A stretch of 64,000 nt of DNA. Origin: Saprospiraceae bacterium. GTDB lineage: Bacteria > Bacteroidota > Bacteroidia > Chitinophagales > Saprospiraceae. The stretch spans positions 1-64,000 of the forward strand of contig JAIYAP010000022.1 in the NCBI GenBank assembly GCA_027488935.1, read 5' to 3'. The notes below the pieces were generated by a model. That model was given only the letters and a program-made list of their open reading frames with translations. It was not told where the DNA came from and searched no databases. The translations under genes were made by a program, and so were the position numbers. Positions within the stretch are counted from its first letter, which is position 1. The number at the start of each line of letters is the position of its first letter. Shown in pieces: positions 26,773-35,619 of this stretch.

Positions 26773-27276
26773 ATGAATAAGCGCACCTTGCTTTATATCG
26801 CTGCCGCCTGTGTGTTGGCATTTACCTGGTACCGTTACCGCATGCCGCGCTTTGTAGCGGGTGAAAAAGCACCCGACATTGCCCTTTCTACCTTAGATGG
26901 CACCAAGTCTAAACTTTCGGACCTCCAGGGAAAATTTGTATTGCTCCAGTTTTGGGGCAGTTGGTGCGGACCATGCCGGGCGGAAAACCCGCATTTGGTA
27001 GACTTGTACAAAAAATACCACGATAAGGGCTTCGAAATCGTAAGCCTGGGCATCGAAAGCAATGCCGCGAACTGGCAACGCGCGATCCAACAAGACCAGA
27101 TGACCTGGCCTTACCACAGCAGCGAACTGAACATGTTTGATGGTGCCATTCCTAAATCATTCAATATCAAATCCATCCCTACCACTTTTCTCCTCAACCG
27201 GGAAGGCGTGATCATGGGGGTAAGCCTCGAACCCGATCAAATAGAGAAGCGGCTCGCTGCTGCGCTGACAAATTGA
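26773..27276 (+). CDS. TlpA-like thioredoxin-fold disulfide reductase
   Basis: 167 residues. The ATG at 26773 opens with a single hydrophobic anchor (LLYIAAACVLAFTWY), whereas starts further upstream in frame give a random-looking N-terminus. The AhpC/TSA-thioredoxin fold follows, with GEKAPDIALSTLDG and the redox motif WCGPC (Cys65, Cys68) and the cis-proline in SIPTTFLLNREG. It would act as a periplasmic, membrane-tethered thiol reductase, for example for cytochrome c maturation or general disulfide reduction. Confidence 0.92.
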   Translation: MNKRTLLYIAAACVLAFTWYRYRMPRFVAGEKAPDIALSTLDGTKSKLSDLQGKFVLLQFWGSWCGPCRAENPHLVDLYKKYHDKGFEIVSLGIESNAANWQRAIQQDQMTWPYHSSELNMFDGAIPKSFNIKSIPTTFLLNREGVIMGVSLEPDQIEKRLAAALTN

Positions 27277-27396
27277 CACGTACAGCACGCAGGGCATAAA
27301 AATTGTGGAACAGCATCCACGGATGCTTTTACCGGCAAACAGTTCGCATAATTGCCTGTGCCTGACAAACTAAATGGCATATCCTGCCAATACCAC

Positions 27397-27960
27397 ATGA
27401 AAAACCCGTTCAAAAAAATATTTAATATGGAAGATAAAGATCTGCAAGTACCGGAACAGGAAGACCTAAACGAAGGCACCGAACAAGCGGTAGGCGGCGA
27501 AACAACGGCCGAAACCAACCCGGAATCCGAAAAACTGCAACAATTGCAAAAACAATTGGACGAATCGAAAAGTAAATACCTGTATCTGTTTTCTGACTTC
27601 GAAAATTACAAACGCAATACCGCCCGTGAACGCATCGACTTGATGCAGACCGCAGGACGTGACATCGTGACAGCCTTGCTGCCAATTTTGGACGATTTTG
27701 ACAGGGCTGCAAAAAATGGTGGTTTGCCTGAAGGAATTCAACTGATTCATAATAAAATTCAGCATACCCTGGAACAGAAGGGCCTGAAAGTGTTAAGTCT
27801 CAAACCGGGCGACGACTTCAATGCCGACACACAGGAGGCGGTTGCTGAAATTCCAGCGGCTTCCGAGGCATTGAAAGGTAAAATTGTGGATATTCTTGAA
27901 CAAGGTTACACCATGGGCGAACGAATTATTCGATTCGCAAAAGTGGTTGTTGGAAAATAA
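27397..27960 (+). CDS. grpE: Nucleotide exchange factor GrpE
   Basis: 187 residues with the GrpE layout: an acidic disordered N-terminus, a long coiled coil (LQQLQKQLDESKSKYLYLFSDFENYKRN), the four-helix part with LLPILDDFDRA, and the C-terminal beta domain (DDFNADTQEAV, ILEQGYTMGERIIRFAKVVVGK). It exchanges ADP for ATP on DnaK. Start 27397 includes a basic MKNPFKKIFN lead; 27427 (MEDKDL) is an equally acceptable start. dnaJ follows 60 bp downstream, as is common; dnaK is not in this window. Confidence 0.97.
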   Translation: MKNPFKKIFNMEDKDLQVPEQEDLNEGTEQAVGGETTAETNPESEKLQQLQKQLDESKSKYLYLFSDFENYKRNTARERIDLMQTAGRDIVTALLPILDDFDRAAKNGGLPEGIQLIHNKIQHTLEQKGLKVLSLKPGDDFNADTQEAVAEIPAASEALKGKIVDILEQGYTMGERIIRFAKVVVGK

Positions 27961-28019
27961 GCACTTTGTGCCCCGTTTCCCCTCACTAAAATTTGGCGAC
28001 AACGAATCGCCCCTTTAAA

Positions 28020-29177
28020 ATGGCTAAACGCGACTATTATGAGGTGTTAGGCGTTCCTAAAAACGCAGATGCCGACACCCTCAAGAAACAATACCGAAAA
28101 AAAGCACTCGAATTGCACCCCGATCGCAATCCTGGTGACAAAGCGGCTGAAGAAAAATTCAAAGAAGCGGCTGAAGCATATGACGTGCTCAGTGATGCCG
28201 ACAAGCGTGCGAAATACGACCGTTTCGGGCATGCTGGTCTGGAAGGTGCGGGCGGCGGCGGCGGTTTTCAGGGCATGGACATGGATGATATCCTGCGCCG
28301 TTTTGGATTTGACTCTGATGACATTTTTGGCGAGTTCTTCGGCGGTGGCCGGCGCGGCGGATTTGGCGGCAACCGGCCACGCGGCGAACGCGGCTCTAAC
28401 CTCCGCATCCGCGTAAAACTTACCCTCGAGGAAATTGCGACGGGCGTCAATAAAAAAATTAAAGTCCGCAAACAAGTGCCCTGCAGCACCTGTAGCGGCA
28501 GCGGCGCAAGGGATAAAGCCTCCGTGGATACCTGTGGCACCTGCCGCGGATCCGGGATGGTCAACCGCGTTACCCAAACGCCTTTTGGGGTCATGCAAAC
28601 GGCTGTACAATGCCCCACCTGCCACGGCGCAGGCACAACGGTGAAAAACCCTTGCAACGTATGCAGAGGCGACGGCCGGGTGTTTGGCGAAGAAACCATT
28701 GATGTGGATATCCCTGCAGGCGTACATGAAGGCATTCAACTCTCTATGTCAAGCAAAGGCAACGCTGGTGCAAAAGGCGGCCAGGCCGGTGACCTCCTGA
28801 TTACCATTGAAGAGGTGCCGCATGACGAATTTACCCGCGAAGGCAATAATGTGGTGCACGAACTGTTCCTCAATATCGCAGATGCCGCCCTGGGAACCAA
28901 AATTGAAGTGCCTACCCTCGACGGAAAAGCACGCATTACCGTTCCTGCAGGCACCCAGTCGGGCAAAATATTCCGACTCAAAGACAAAGGCCTGCCCAGT
29001 GTGCAAAGCTACGAACGCGGCGACCAACTCATCCACGTGAATGTATGGACGCCGAAGAAATTAAATGACGAAGAAAAACGCCTGCTCGATCGCCTGAAGG
29101 AAATGCCCAACTTCAAACCCAACCCGGGCAAAGAAGACCGGAGCTTTTTTGATCGCGTAAAAGACGTATTCGGCTAA
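28020..29177 (+). CDS. dnaJ: Chaperone DnaJ
   Basis: 385-residue type I Hsp40. J domain 1-70 with the HPD motif (LHPDRNPGDK), a glycine-rich linker (~75-125), the zinc-binding region with four CxxCxGxG-type repeats (CSTCSGSG, CGTCRGSG, CPTCHGAG, CNVCRGDG), and two C-terminal substrate domains ending near FFDRVKDVFG. The start MAKRDYYEVLGV at 28020 is the conserved one. It delivers substrates to DnaK and stimulates its ATPase. Forms an operon with grpE. Confidence 0.98.
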   Translation: MAKRDYYEVLGVPKNADADTLKKQYRKKALELHPDRNPGDKAAEEKFKEAAEAYDVLSDADKRAKYDRFGHAGLEGAGGGGGFQGMDMDDILRRFGFDSDDIFGEFFGGGRRGGFGGNRPRGERGSNLRIRVKLTLEEIATGVNKKIKVRKQVPCSTCSGSGARDKASVDTCGTCRGSGMVNRVTQTPFGVMQTAVQCPTCHGAGTTVKNPCNVCRGDGRVFGEETIDVDIPAGVHEGIQLSMSSKGNAGAKGGQAGDLLITIEEVPHDEFTREGNNVVHELFLNIADAALGTKIEVPTLDGKARITVPAGTQSGKIFRLKDKGLPSVQSYERGDQLIHVNVWTPKKLNDEEKRLLDRLKEMPNFKPNPGKEDRSFFDRVKDVFG

Positions 29178-29199
29178 TAGATTTGAACCAAAGATTCTT

Positions 29200-29230
29200 T
29201 TTGCAATTTATATAGATTGTCTTATCTTTG
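29200..29230 (+). promoter_or_regulatory. Perfect Bacteroidota promoter of tRNA-Leu
   Basis: TTTG (29200-29203), exactly 19 bases, TATCTTTG (29223-29230), a full match to the known Bacteroidota housekeeping promoter (TTTG, TAnnTTTG). Transcription would begin ~6-7 bases further on, about 30 bases ahead of the tRNA. Confidence 0.85.
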
Positions 29231-29267
29231 CACCCGCTTTTGAAAAAAGCACCTTCAGTGTCTATTT

Positions 29268-29351
29268 GGCCGCGTGGCGGAATTGGTAGACGTGCTACTT
29301 TGAGGGGGTAGTGTTCTTACGGACGTGCTGGTTCGACTCCAGTCGCGGTCA
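29268..29351 (+). tRNA. tRNA-Leu (anticodon GAG)
   Basis: Acceptor stem GGCCGCG pairs with CGCGGTC, discriminator A; D arm TGGCGGAATTGGTAGAC; anticodon stem CTACT/GGTAG with loop TTGAGGG (anticodon GAG); a long class II variable arm; T arm CTGGTTCGACTCCAG. CCA is not encoded. It has its own promoter and terminator, so it is a monocistronic tRNA. Confidence 0.96.
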
Positions 29352-29360
29352 CTGAAAAAT

Positions 29361-29396
29361 AAAAGCCGTTTCGTTCGCGAAACGGCTTTTTTATTT
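29361..29396 (+). terminator. Strong rho-independent terminator of tRNA-Leu
   Basis: AAAAGCCGTTTCG (29361-29373), TTCG tetraloop, CGAAACGGCTTTT (29378-29390), followed by more T. A perfect 13-bp stem. Confidence 0.96.
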
Positions 29397-29400
29397 TCTA

Positions 29401-29488
29401 GTTGTTAGTTCGTAGTTGTTAGTTGTTAGTTAGTTTGGACAACGCTCCATCAAAACTAACTAACAACTTACAACTAACAACTATCAAC
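29401..29488. repeat. Inverted pair of heptanucleotide arrays (GTTGTTA / TAACAAC)
   Basis: Five 7-bp units (GTTGTTA, GTTCGTA, GTTGTTA, GTTGTTA, GTTAGTT) at 29401-29435, an 18-base spacer, then five complementary units (AACTAAC, TAACAAC, TTACAAC, TAACAAC, TATCAAC) at 29454-29488. The two arrays can fold into one long imperfect hairpin. Confidence 0.9.
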
Positions 29489-29489
29489 T

Positions 29490-29532
29490 AAAAAAAAGAG
29501 CCCGGCTTCGACTTTTCAAAACCGGGGTTCTC
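29490..29532 (-). terminator. Minus-strand terminator
   Basis: On the minus strand GAG-AAC-CCCGG pairs with CCGGG-CTC (plus strand 29522-29532 and 29498-29505), followed by eight T. The stem has a 3-base bulge. It terminates transcripts that come from the 29.8-kb region, or read-through from the siderophore-receptor gene. Confidence 0.6.
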
Positions 29533-30006
29533 GCCTATGAAGCATAAGACATCTGAACCTTCGTTATCTGCACACGCCGATGAAAGGCAGCATGCAGCAC
29601 CTAAATAGAGCATCCAAACGAACCCGGTCGGGTCGATTCAGTATTGCCAATTATCTTGTCGTGGACGTACGTTGCGTTTTACTTTTACCGGCCTGTGGGA
29701 GCGTACCGGTAAAGTGCCAAAACCATTCGAGATGGTGTAAAAAACGCGAAAAAGGAAGTGCCAACGGTGGGACGAAGGCACGCGATACGGGCATGTAAAC
29801 CAGTTCATGGGCAGATAGTGTTTGCTTGAAATCGATCGGATTAAAGATAGATTTGATGCGGTGGGAGCGCCCAAATCCAACTTACAACATGCAAATATAC
29901 CGAAAGCCCTACATGTCTATATAGTACAAATGTCCTATTCACCCGCATGTGTCGGATGAACGGCTTTTTTAACATAACCTGAAAATCAAGGTAATACGTT
30001 GAATGC

Positions 30007-32388
30007 CTACCGTTGAAACTTATACGAAAGGGTTAATACAAAACGACGCAAGGGCTGTACCTCGAACAGGTTGAATACCCACGGATTCAGATAATTTACC
30101 TGGTTGGTGATGTTGGTAACGTTCAATTGTGCGCCAAAGCGCTTGAACTGATAACCCGCCGCCAAATCGATTGTAAAACTGTTGGGTACCTCCAGGTTCG
30201 GATCGTTGTTGATGCTGGAGAAAAACCGGTTTTTGTAAAAATAGCCCGCGCCTAAGGTCAGGCCTTTCAAGTGCTGTACCGGCTCAAAATTCAACCAAAT
30301 ATTGCCGGTATAACGTGGCGCATTGGGCAAACGGTTGCCGCTTGGGTATCCCGGATCTTCCAATACTTCGGTGTCCGTGTAAGCTGCACCCGCTGTTATG
30401 GAAAGCCAGGGCGTAATTTTACCGTCCACATCCAACTCAATGCCGCGGCTGCGATGGTGGCCATCGTAGTACACATTGTATTCATCGTAATTCGGATTGG
30501 CGGGGTCTAGGTACACAAATCCGTACGGGTCTTTTTTGTCGATTTGAAACAGGGTAAGACTCAATCCCAGGCGGTTTTGCAAAATGCTTGCTTTAGTACC
30601 CAACTCTACCTGCGCACTGCGGGTTGCAGGCGGATTGGAAAATTCCAGGTAATTTAAAGCAAAAATATCGGGCGAATTGACTTCATAACCTTGCGCATAG
30701 GAAGCATACACAGAAGCCCATTCTTTGGGTTTGTACACCAATCCAATACGCGGCGTAAGCACATTTACCGTCACCAAATTATCTTCATACCCCTCATAAT
30801 CGGTGCCCGGCAATTCATTGGCTTTATATTGGTTGCCCTGGGTGGTCAGGCCCGCGCGTACGCCCACGAGCAGGTGCAGTTTTTCGTGCAAAAACATCAT
30901 CTGATCCTGCATATAAATACCGGCACGATCAATCACGGATACAAAAGGTAAATACGGGGTTTCCGCAGGCGCTACATCTGGCACCTGGTTGTACACGATA
31001 TTATAGAGGTTGTTTTGGTCTAAAGAATCAAGGTACCCCTCGTTGGTGTAGCGAAAACGAGAGCGCTGGTATTCCAAACCGACCAAAAGGTTGTGTTTGA
31101 TGCGGCCGGTGTAAAAGCTGCCATACGCATCCAGGGTGGTCGACAGGTTTTTCAGGCCCTGGTTGTAGCCGTATTCATTGCGTTGCAGGTTGCCATCTTC
31201 GTCCGGTGCATCGGGCCAAATACCCCAGGGGCGGTTTTTGGTATTGCCGTAAAAAAACACGCTGCGCAAACGCCAGGTATCCCCCAAGCGATAGGTCAGG
31301 GTAGAAAAATAACTTTGGTCTTTGTATTTGTACTTCCGAGTAGGCTCGCTCAAGTACAATTTTGGGTCAAGCCGATCGAGGCCCGCAACGGTACCATCGG
31401 GTGATACAAGGCCTGGATCATCGGAGGCGGTGGAGTTTCGCAACACAGCTTCCACATTCCATGAAAGGCGCGGCGTGATGTCCCAGGCAAGGGTAGGCGC
31501 TACAAAAAAGCGCTCCGATGCTACATTATTACGGAAACTCTCCTCTTTTTGGTAAGAAGTATTGACGCGGTAGCGCAGGGTTTTGCTTTTATTGAGCGGA
31601 CCGGAAATATCAAAAGCCGGACGAATCAGGTTCCATTGGCCTATTTTCAAATCGACGGCCGTATAAAAATCGGCCAACGGTTTTTTAGTCGAAAAATTCA
31701 AAACACCACCTGGCGCGACGTCGCCAAACAAAATAGAAGTCGGGCCTTTCAAAAACTCCACTTGTTCGATGTTGTCGGCGTAATTGTTGCCCAGGTTCCA
31801 GATCATCATGCCGTTCCAGCGGAAATTTTGGGAATTGACCAGATCAAAGCCGCGTGCATTAAAAAACTGGTAAGAGCCTGCGCCGCTGTAATTGCCCGTA
31901 AAATTGAGTCCGCTGATGTTGCGCGTAAGGGTGGTTAAGTCAAATGCGGCCTGTTGTTTGATCGTTTTTTGTCCAATCACCACAATGGCTTGCGGAATAT
32001 CTTTTACTTCTAGCAGGGTGCGGGTAGCGGAGGCTGTTTTGGCGCGTACGCCTGATACTTCAATTACTTTAAGGGCCGTATTTTCCTCGGTTAATTTTAC
32101 CGTTAGTTTGGTTTCGGCATTGGCTGCAACCACAACTGGCTGTTTTACAGGGGCATAACCGATATATGTTACCACCAGGTTGTAATTACCGGCATCAACT
32201 TTCAACAAAAACACCCCTTGCTCGTCGCTGATGGTGCCTTGTACACTGCCTTCTAATTGCAGGGTGGCATAAGCAAGCGGCAGGCCGTTTTTATCAAAAA
32301 CTTGTCCGGTGAGTACGCCTTGATTTTGGGCAAATGCAGCAATTGCGCCGAATAACATAGCGCACAGGAGGAGGAAATTAGCTTTCAT
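30007..32388 (-). CDS. TonB-dependent siderophore receptor
   Basis: 793-residue outer-membrane receptor. The start at 32388 gives a signal peptide (KANFLLLCAMLFGAIAAFAQ). Then a carboxypeptidase-regulatory-like domain (GVLTGQVFDKNGLPLAYATLQ), a plug (TRTLLEVKDIPQAIVVIGQKTI; ENIEQVEFLKGPTSILFGDVAPGG-type motif) and a 22-strand barrel ending with FVLTLSYKFQR, whose last residue is R rather than the usual aromatic. Plug and barrel patterns match the FhuA/FhuE-like siderophore-receptor group. It imports Fe(III)-siderophores with TonB energy (family knowledge). A TACCTTTG box lies at 32431-32438 on the minus strand. Probably iron-regulated, but no Fur box was seen. Confidence 0.92.
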   Translation of the reverse strand: MKANFLLLCAMLFGAIAAFAQNQGVLTGQVFDKNGLPLAYATLQLEGSVQGTISDEQGVFLLKVDAGNYNLVVTYIGYAPVKQPVVVAANAETKLTVKLTEENTALKVIEVSGVRAKTASATRTLLEVKDIPQAIVVIGQKTIKQQAAFDLTTLTRNISGLNFTGNYSGAGSYQFFNARGFDLVNSQNFRWNGMMIWNLGNNYADNIEQVEFLKGPTSILFGDVAPGGVLNFSTKKPLADFYTAVDLKIGQWNLIRPAFDISGPLNKSKTLRYRVNTSYQKEESFRNNVASERFFVAPTLAWDITPRLSWNVEAVLRNSTASDDPGLVSPDGTVAGLDRLDPKLYLSEPTRKYKYKDQSYFSTLTYRLGDTWRLRSVFFYGNTKNRPWGIWPDAPDEDGNLQRNEYGYNQGLKNLSTTLDAYGSFYTGRIKHNLLVGLEYQRSRFRYTNEGYLDSLDQNNLYNIVYNQVPDVAPAETPYLPFVSVIDRAGIYMQDQMMFLHEKLHLLVGVRAGLTTQGNQYKANELPGTDYEGYEDNLVTVNVLTPRIGLVYKPKEWASVYASYAQGYEVNSPDIFALNYLEFSNPPATRSAQVELGTKASILQNRLGLSLTLFQIDKKDPYGFVYLDPANPNYDEYNVYYDGHHRSRGIELDVDGKITPWLSITAGAAYTDTEVLEDPGYPSGNRLPNAPRYTGNIWLNFEPVQHLKGLTLGAGYFYKNRFFSSINNDPNLEVPNSFTIDLAAGYQFKRFGAQLNVTNITNQVNYLNPWVFNLFEVQPLRRFVLTLSYKFQR

Positions 32389-32527
32389 GGTAAAAGGATA
32401 CATTGGTTGGCCCCAAAAAAGGATTGGAGTCAAAGGTATCCTATGCTACAAAAGGCTTAGGTAAACTTTGTGTTAAGTTCACGCCTTGTTGTGTTGCTTT
32501 CAACCATTTATAGCAACTGTAACTATC

Positions 32528-33010
32528 CTAAAAGTCGGTAAATTTCGTCCATTGATTTCCAAACTGTTCCCAAAATGCCAACACTGCGCTGCGGCTCGGA
32601 AACTCCGAATAAATAACGCCTTCCCGAATACATTTCAACACATGCAGGGTGGGTTTGGATACTTCATCGGGTAGTTTTTCAATCGGAAACCAGGCAACAT
32701 CCTGAAACTTTTTGGGTTCCAATGATTCGGGCTCGCCATGGAATTTGGATGCTTTAAAATACAATACGAGCAAGGTCTCGTCTTTTTTGAGTTTATGACG
32801 GTGTAAAACATGCACCAGACTCAAATCCAGTGGATCCACATGGATACTGGCCTCTTCCTTGGCCTCCCGAGCCAGGGCTTCTCTTGCAAATTCATGCGTT
32901 TCTACATTGCCCCCAACGAGCGAATAACGACCACCGTTGCGTTTGGTTTGGCGTAGAAACAGCATTTTGCCTTTATCCTCCAGGATCAACCGGACGGCAA
33001 AAATGAGCAT
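32528..33010 (-). CDS. Nudix hydrolase
   Basis: 160 residues. The Nudix box lies at 34-56 (G-x5-E-x7-REAKEEASI), with a serine in place of the usual final glycine. It hydrolyses a nucleoside diphosphate linked to some other group, with Mg2+; the substrate cannot be read from the sequence. The gene is followed on the same strand by the siderophore receptor, ~140 bases on, each probably with its own promoter. Confidence 0.9.
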   Translation of the reverse strand: MLIFAVRLILEDKGKMLFLRQTKRNGGRYSLVGGNVETHEFAREALAREAKEEASIHVDPLDLSLVHVLHRHKLKKDETLLVLYFKASKFHGEPESLEPKKFQDVAWFPIEKLPDEVSKPTLHVLKCIREGVIYSEFPSRSAVLAFWEQFGNQWTKFTDF

Positions 33011-33083
33011 AGTGCGCGCGCTTTATCTAAGTAACAAAATTGAGGAAATTCAAAGGGGATTACTGACAACAGGGTAGCCCGCA

Positions 33084-33521
33084 TTATTCGGCATAAATTT
33101 CAAGCAACGCGGCATCAATTTCTTCTTTTGAAGATTTTTTTACCATTAATTCTTTGCGTTTGTCTGCTTGCAAAAGCCGCACCTTGCCCTGGGTATCTTT
33201 ATACAAGTCCACTTGAGCCTTGGTATTAAGGACGCCTCTTACACTGCGCAATGTGCCTTGTTGCACACCTTGCAGTTTGCTGCGGAACTTGGCTGGATTG
33301 CTGGTTTTGAGGCCTTCAATCTGGGCAAGATTCCGTTGTTTACGCACCTGAATGGTATACATTTGTTTTGCCTGGTCGGCATTCAATGTATATTTTTTTA
33401 CCAAAACATCGGTTGCCGTACGGGCCACCGCATCCGTCGCAGTTTGAGTTGGCGCATTTTGTGCCTGCGCACCACCCGCCAGTAACAGCATCAAAATCGG
33501 TAAAACGAAGTAGTATTTCAT
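33084..33521 (-). CDS. Small secreted helical protein of unknown function
   Basis: 145 residues beginning at ATG 33521, with a signal peptide (KYYFVLPILMLLLAGGAQAQ). The mature part is charged and helical, with TLNADQAKQMYTIQVRKQRNL, resembling the periplasmic Spy/DUF4890-like helical proteins of Bacteroidota (pattern only). No cysteines, no operon partner; divergent from mtnB. Confidence 0.75.
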   Translation of the reverse strand: MKYYFVLPILMLLLAGGAQAQNAPTQTATDAVARTATDVLVKKYTLNADQAKQMYTIQVRKQRNLAQIEGLKTSNPAKFRSKLQGVQQGTLRSVRGVLNTKAQVDLYKDTQGKVRLLQADKRKELMVKKSSKEEIDAALLEIYAE

Positions 33522-33671
33522 AGCGTCAACATTGATTGAAACCCCAAAAGTAGGGAAAGTTTTCATTTGTGCACCCGCAGAACATAAATGTGTCATTTGC
33601 TAGCTAAACGGTTGCTTCATTTCGCGGGTTCTTGTTTTCTTTGCAATTTAAACACAACCATTACCCGAATC

Positions 33672-34295
33672 ATGGAAGACAAACAGGCGCTGCAACGCGA
33701 TTTATTGAACGTGATACACTGGTTTCACGCACGCGGTTGGGCAGCAGCGACCAGTACCAATTATTCAGTGCGCAACCCCGACCAGCATACGTACACGATT
33801 TCACGTTCGGGGGTAGACAAAGGCGCTTTCCAATTGAGCGATTTTATGGAAATTGATGCCCAGGGCAAAGCACTCGAACCCTGGAAACATTTGAAACCTT
33901 CTGCTGAAACAGGAATCCATACCATGTTGTATCAAAATCCTGACATTCAAGCGATTTTGCATACACACAGTATTCCATGTACGGTTTATTCTTATTTGCA
34001 CCGCGATAAAAAATCGGTCCTTTTGAGCGGTTTTGAGTTACTGAAAGGACTGGAAGGCGTGCACACCCACGAAACCGAAATTGAATTACCGCTGTTTCAA
34101 AATGCACAAGACATTGCCCAACTCAGCCTCGAAATTGGCGATGCCCTGCCCAATTACCCGCGTACACCCGGTTTTTTGCTCGCCGGACATGGCCTGTATG
34201 CCTGGGGGCCAAGCATTGCCGTCGCCAAGCGCCACATTGAGGTGTTTGAGTTTTTAATTGAGTGCCTGTTGCGCTTCGAAAGTGTGCAACGTTAA
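33672..34295 (+). CDS. mtnB: Methylthioribulose-1-phosphate dehydratase
   Basis: 207-residue class II aldolase-fold enzyme that dehydrates 5-methylthioribulose 1-phosphate in methionine salvage. The start ATG is 33672. Visible are NWHARGWAAATSTNYSVR-like N-terminal features (WFHARGWAAATSTNYSVR), the catalytic/metal region KPSAETGIHTMLYQNP, the zinc-binding HTHS motif and a second histidine in LLAGHGLYAWG. First gene of the mtnB-mtnD-mtnC-mtnA run, with which it shares strand and close spacing. Confidence 0.95.
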   Translation: MEDKQALQRDLLNVIHWFHARGWAAATSTNYSVRNPDQHTYTISRSGVDKGAFQLSDFMEIDAQGKALEPWKHLKPSAETGIHTMLYQNPDIQAILHTHSIPCTVYSYLHRDKKSVLLSGFELLKGLEGVHTHETEIELPLFQNAQDIAQLSLEIGDALPNYPRTPGFLLAGHGLYAWGPSIAVAKRHIEVFEFLIECLLRFESVQR

Positions 34296-34378
34296 AATAT
34301 TTAATGCAGACTTAACATAACTGAATCCGTCCTCCGTTGTTTATTTTTGCAAAATTTGTAAGCTAAATCAATTTCAAT

Positions 34379-34912
34379 ATGGCAGTTTTAAACATTCCGG
34401 ATCAAAACATAAGCATTTCCAATCCCGCCGAAATTCGCAGCTTCCTAGAAGCGCGGGGCGTATGGTTCGATCAGTGGGAAGCCAAGGAAGTATTGGCCGA
34501 AGAAGCCGATCAAGACACGGTATTGAAAGCATATGCCCACGTGTTGGAGCCCTATATGCAACAAAATGGCTACCACACGGCCGATGTGATCAATATCAAC
34601 AGCCACACGCCCAATTACGAGGCAGTGCGCAACAAGTTTTTGAGCGAACACCAGCATACGGAAGATGAAGTCCGGTTTTTTGTAGATGGCCAGGGTTATT
34701 TCTGGTTCAACCTCGAAAATGGTACGGATCCGATTTTCAATGTGTTGTGCCAGGCGGGCGACCTCATTTCGGTGCCAGCCAATACCAAACACTGGTTTGA
34801 TGCAGGCAAAGAAAATCCGTCGGTGAAAGCCATCCGGATTTTTATTGACCAAACAGGCTGGGTACCGCATTACACCGAATCGGGGGTTGATAAAAAATAC
34901 AATCCTGCCTAA
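34379..34912 (+). CDS. mtnD: Acireductone dioxygenase
   Basis: 177-residue cupin enzyme that oxidises acireductone with O2, in the Fe form yielding the methionine precursor 2-keto-4-methylthiobutyrate. Metal ligands are His91, His93, Glu97 (SEHQHTEDEVRFF) and His138 (VPANTKHWFDAG). A TATTTTTG box at 34342-34349 could be an extra promoter. It begins 83 bases after mtnB. Confidence 0.96.
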   Translation: MAVLNIPDQNISISNPAEIRSFLEARGVWFDQWEAKEVLAEEADQDTVLKAYAHVLEPYMQQNGYHTADVININSHTPNYEAVRNKFLSEHQHTEDEVRFFVDGQGYFWFNLENGTDPIFNVLCQAGDLISVPANTKHWFDAGKENPSVKAIRIFIDQTGWVPHYTESGVDKKYNPA

Positions 34913-34923
34913 GCAGCCCATCC

Positions 34924-35619
34924 ATGCAATACATTTTAACGGATATTGAAGGCACAAGCACTTCGGTTGCTTTTGTGTACGAGGTACTTTTTCCCTATTT
35001 TAAGGAAAATGTTGCTGATTATTTTCAAAAAAACTACCCCCATCCTGATTTGGAAGCGCCGGTAGCGGCAGTGCGCGCAACGGTGTTGGAGGAACGCGGG
35101 GAAACCATAGACATAGGTGGTGTTGTTGACCAATTGATTGCCTGGACGGTAGCCGACCGCAAGCATACCGCTTTAAAATCGGTGCAGGGCTTGGTTTGGG
35201 CAGCGGCTTACCAGCAGGGCGCCATCAAAGGGCATGTTTTCGCCGATGTGCCGCCCGCGCTCGAAGCCTGGAAAAAGGCAGGGTATCAAATGGGGGTGTA
35301 CTCTTCCGGTTCGGTGGCGGCGCAACAACTTTTGTTCGGCTTTTCGGACTTTGGCGACCTTAAACCCTATTTTTCCCATTATTTTGACACACTTGTTGGA
35401 CTAAAAAGGGAGGCCGCATCCTATCGGAATATTTTGGCAGCACTGAATTTGCCCGCATCGGCAGTGCTGTTTTTATCCGACATAGAAGCCGAATTAGATG
35501 CCGCCGAGGAAGCCGGTATGCACACCATTCAATTGGTGCGGCCGGGCACTACCCCGGGTGCCAAACATACCCTTGCTGCCGATTTTACTGAAATTGACCT
35601 GAAAAAACACACCATATGA
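34924..35619 (+). CDS. mtnC: Acireductone synthase (enolase-phosphatase E1)
   Basis: 231-residue HAD-family enzyme that enolises and dephosphorylates 2,3-diketo-5-methylthiopentyl 1-phosphate. The nucleophile motif is DIEGT (Asp7, Glu9), with SSGSVAAQQLLFG (motif II) and FLSDIEAELDAAEEAGM (motif IV). Begins 11 bases after mtnD and overlaps mtnA by four bases. Confidence 0.96.
   Translation: MQYILTDIEGTSTSVAFVYEVLFPYFKENVADYFQKNYPHPDLEAPVAAVRATVLEERGETIDIGGVVDQLIAWTVADRKHTALKSVQGLVWAAAYQQGAIKGHVFADVPPALEAWKKAGYQMGVYSSGSVAAQQLLFGFSDFGDLKPYFSHYFDTLVGLKREAASYRNILAALNLPASAVLFLSDIEAELDAAEEAGMHTIQLVRPGTTPGAKHTLAADFTEIDLKKHTI

Larger units (their letters stand above)
29352..30006. other. 655-bp region with no supported protein gene
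   Basis: After the tRNA-Leu terminator come an inverted heptamer array (29401-29488), a minus-strand terminator hairpin (29490-29532) and ~470 bases with only short, unlikely reading frames. On the minus strand a near-consensus promoter at 29842-29875 faces the terminator, so a non-coding transcript of ~340 bases is possible. An internal inverted repeat TTTACCGG/CCGGTAAA (29684-29691, 29706-29713) supports structure. It does not show the signature sequences of RNase P RNA, tmRNA or SRP RNA that I could recognise. Confidence 0.45.

Noticed and set aside
29490-29875. RNase P RNA or tmRNA
   Set aside because: The signature sequences I know for these RNAs, including a tag-peptide frame for tmRNA, are not present.
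29580-29880. Short proteins of 72 and 80 residues on either strand
   Set aside because: No family pattern, basic random-looking composition, and start sites that do not fit the nearby promoter-like sequences.
33597-33671. SAM riboswitch before the mtn genes
   Set aside because: The gap to the divergent gene holds no recognisable SAM aptamer; only ~150 bases separate the two start codons.
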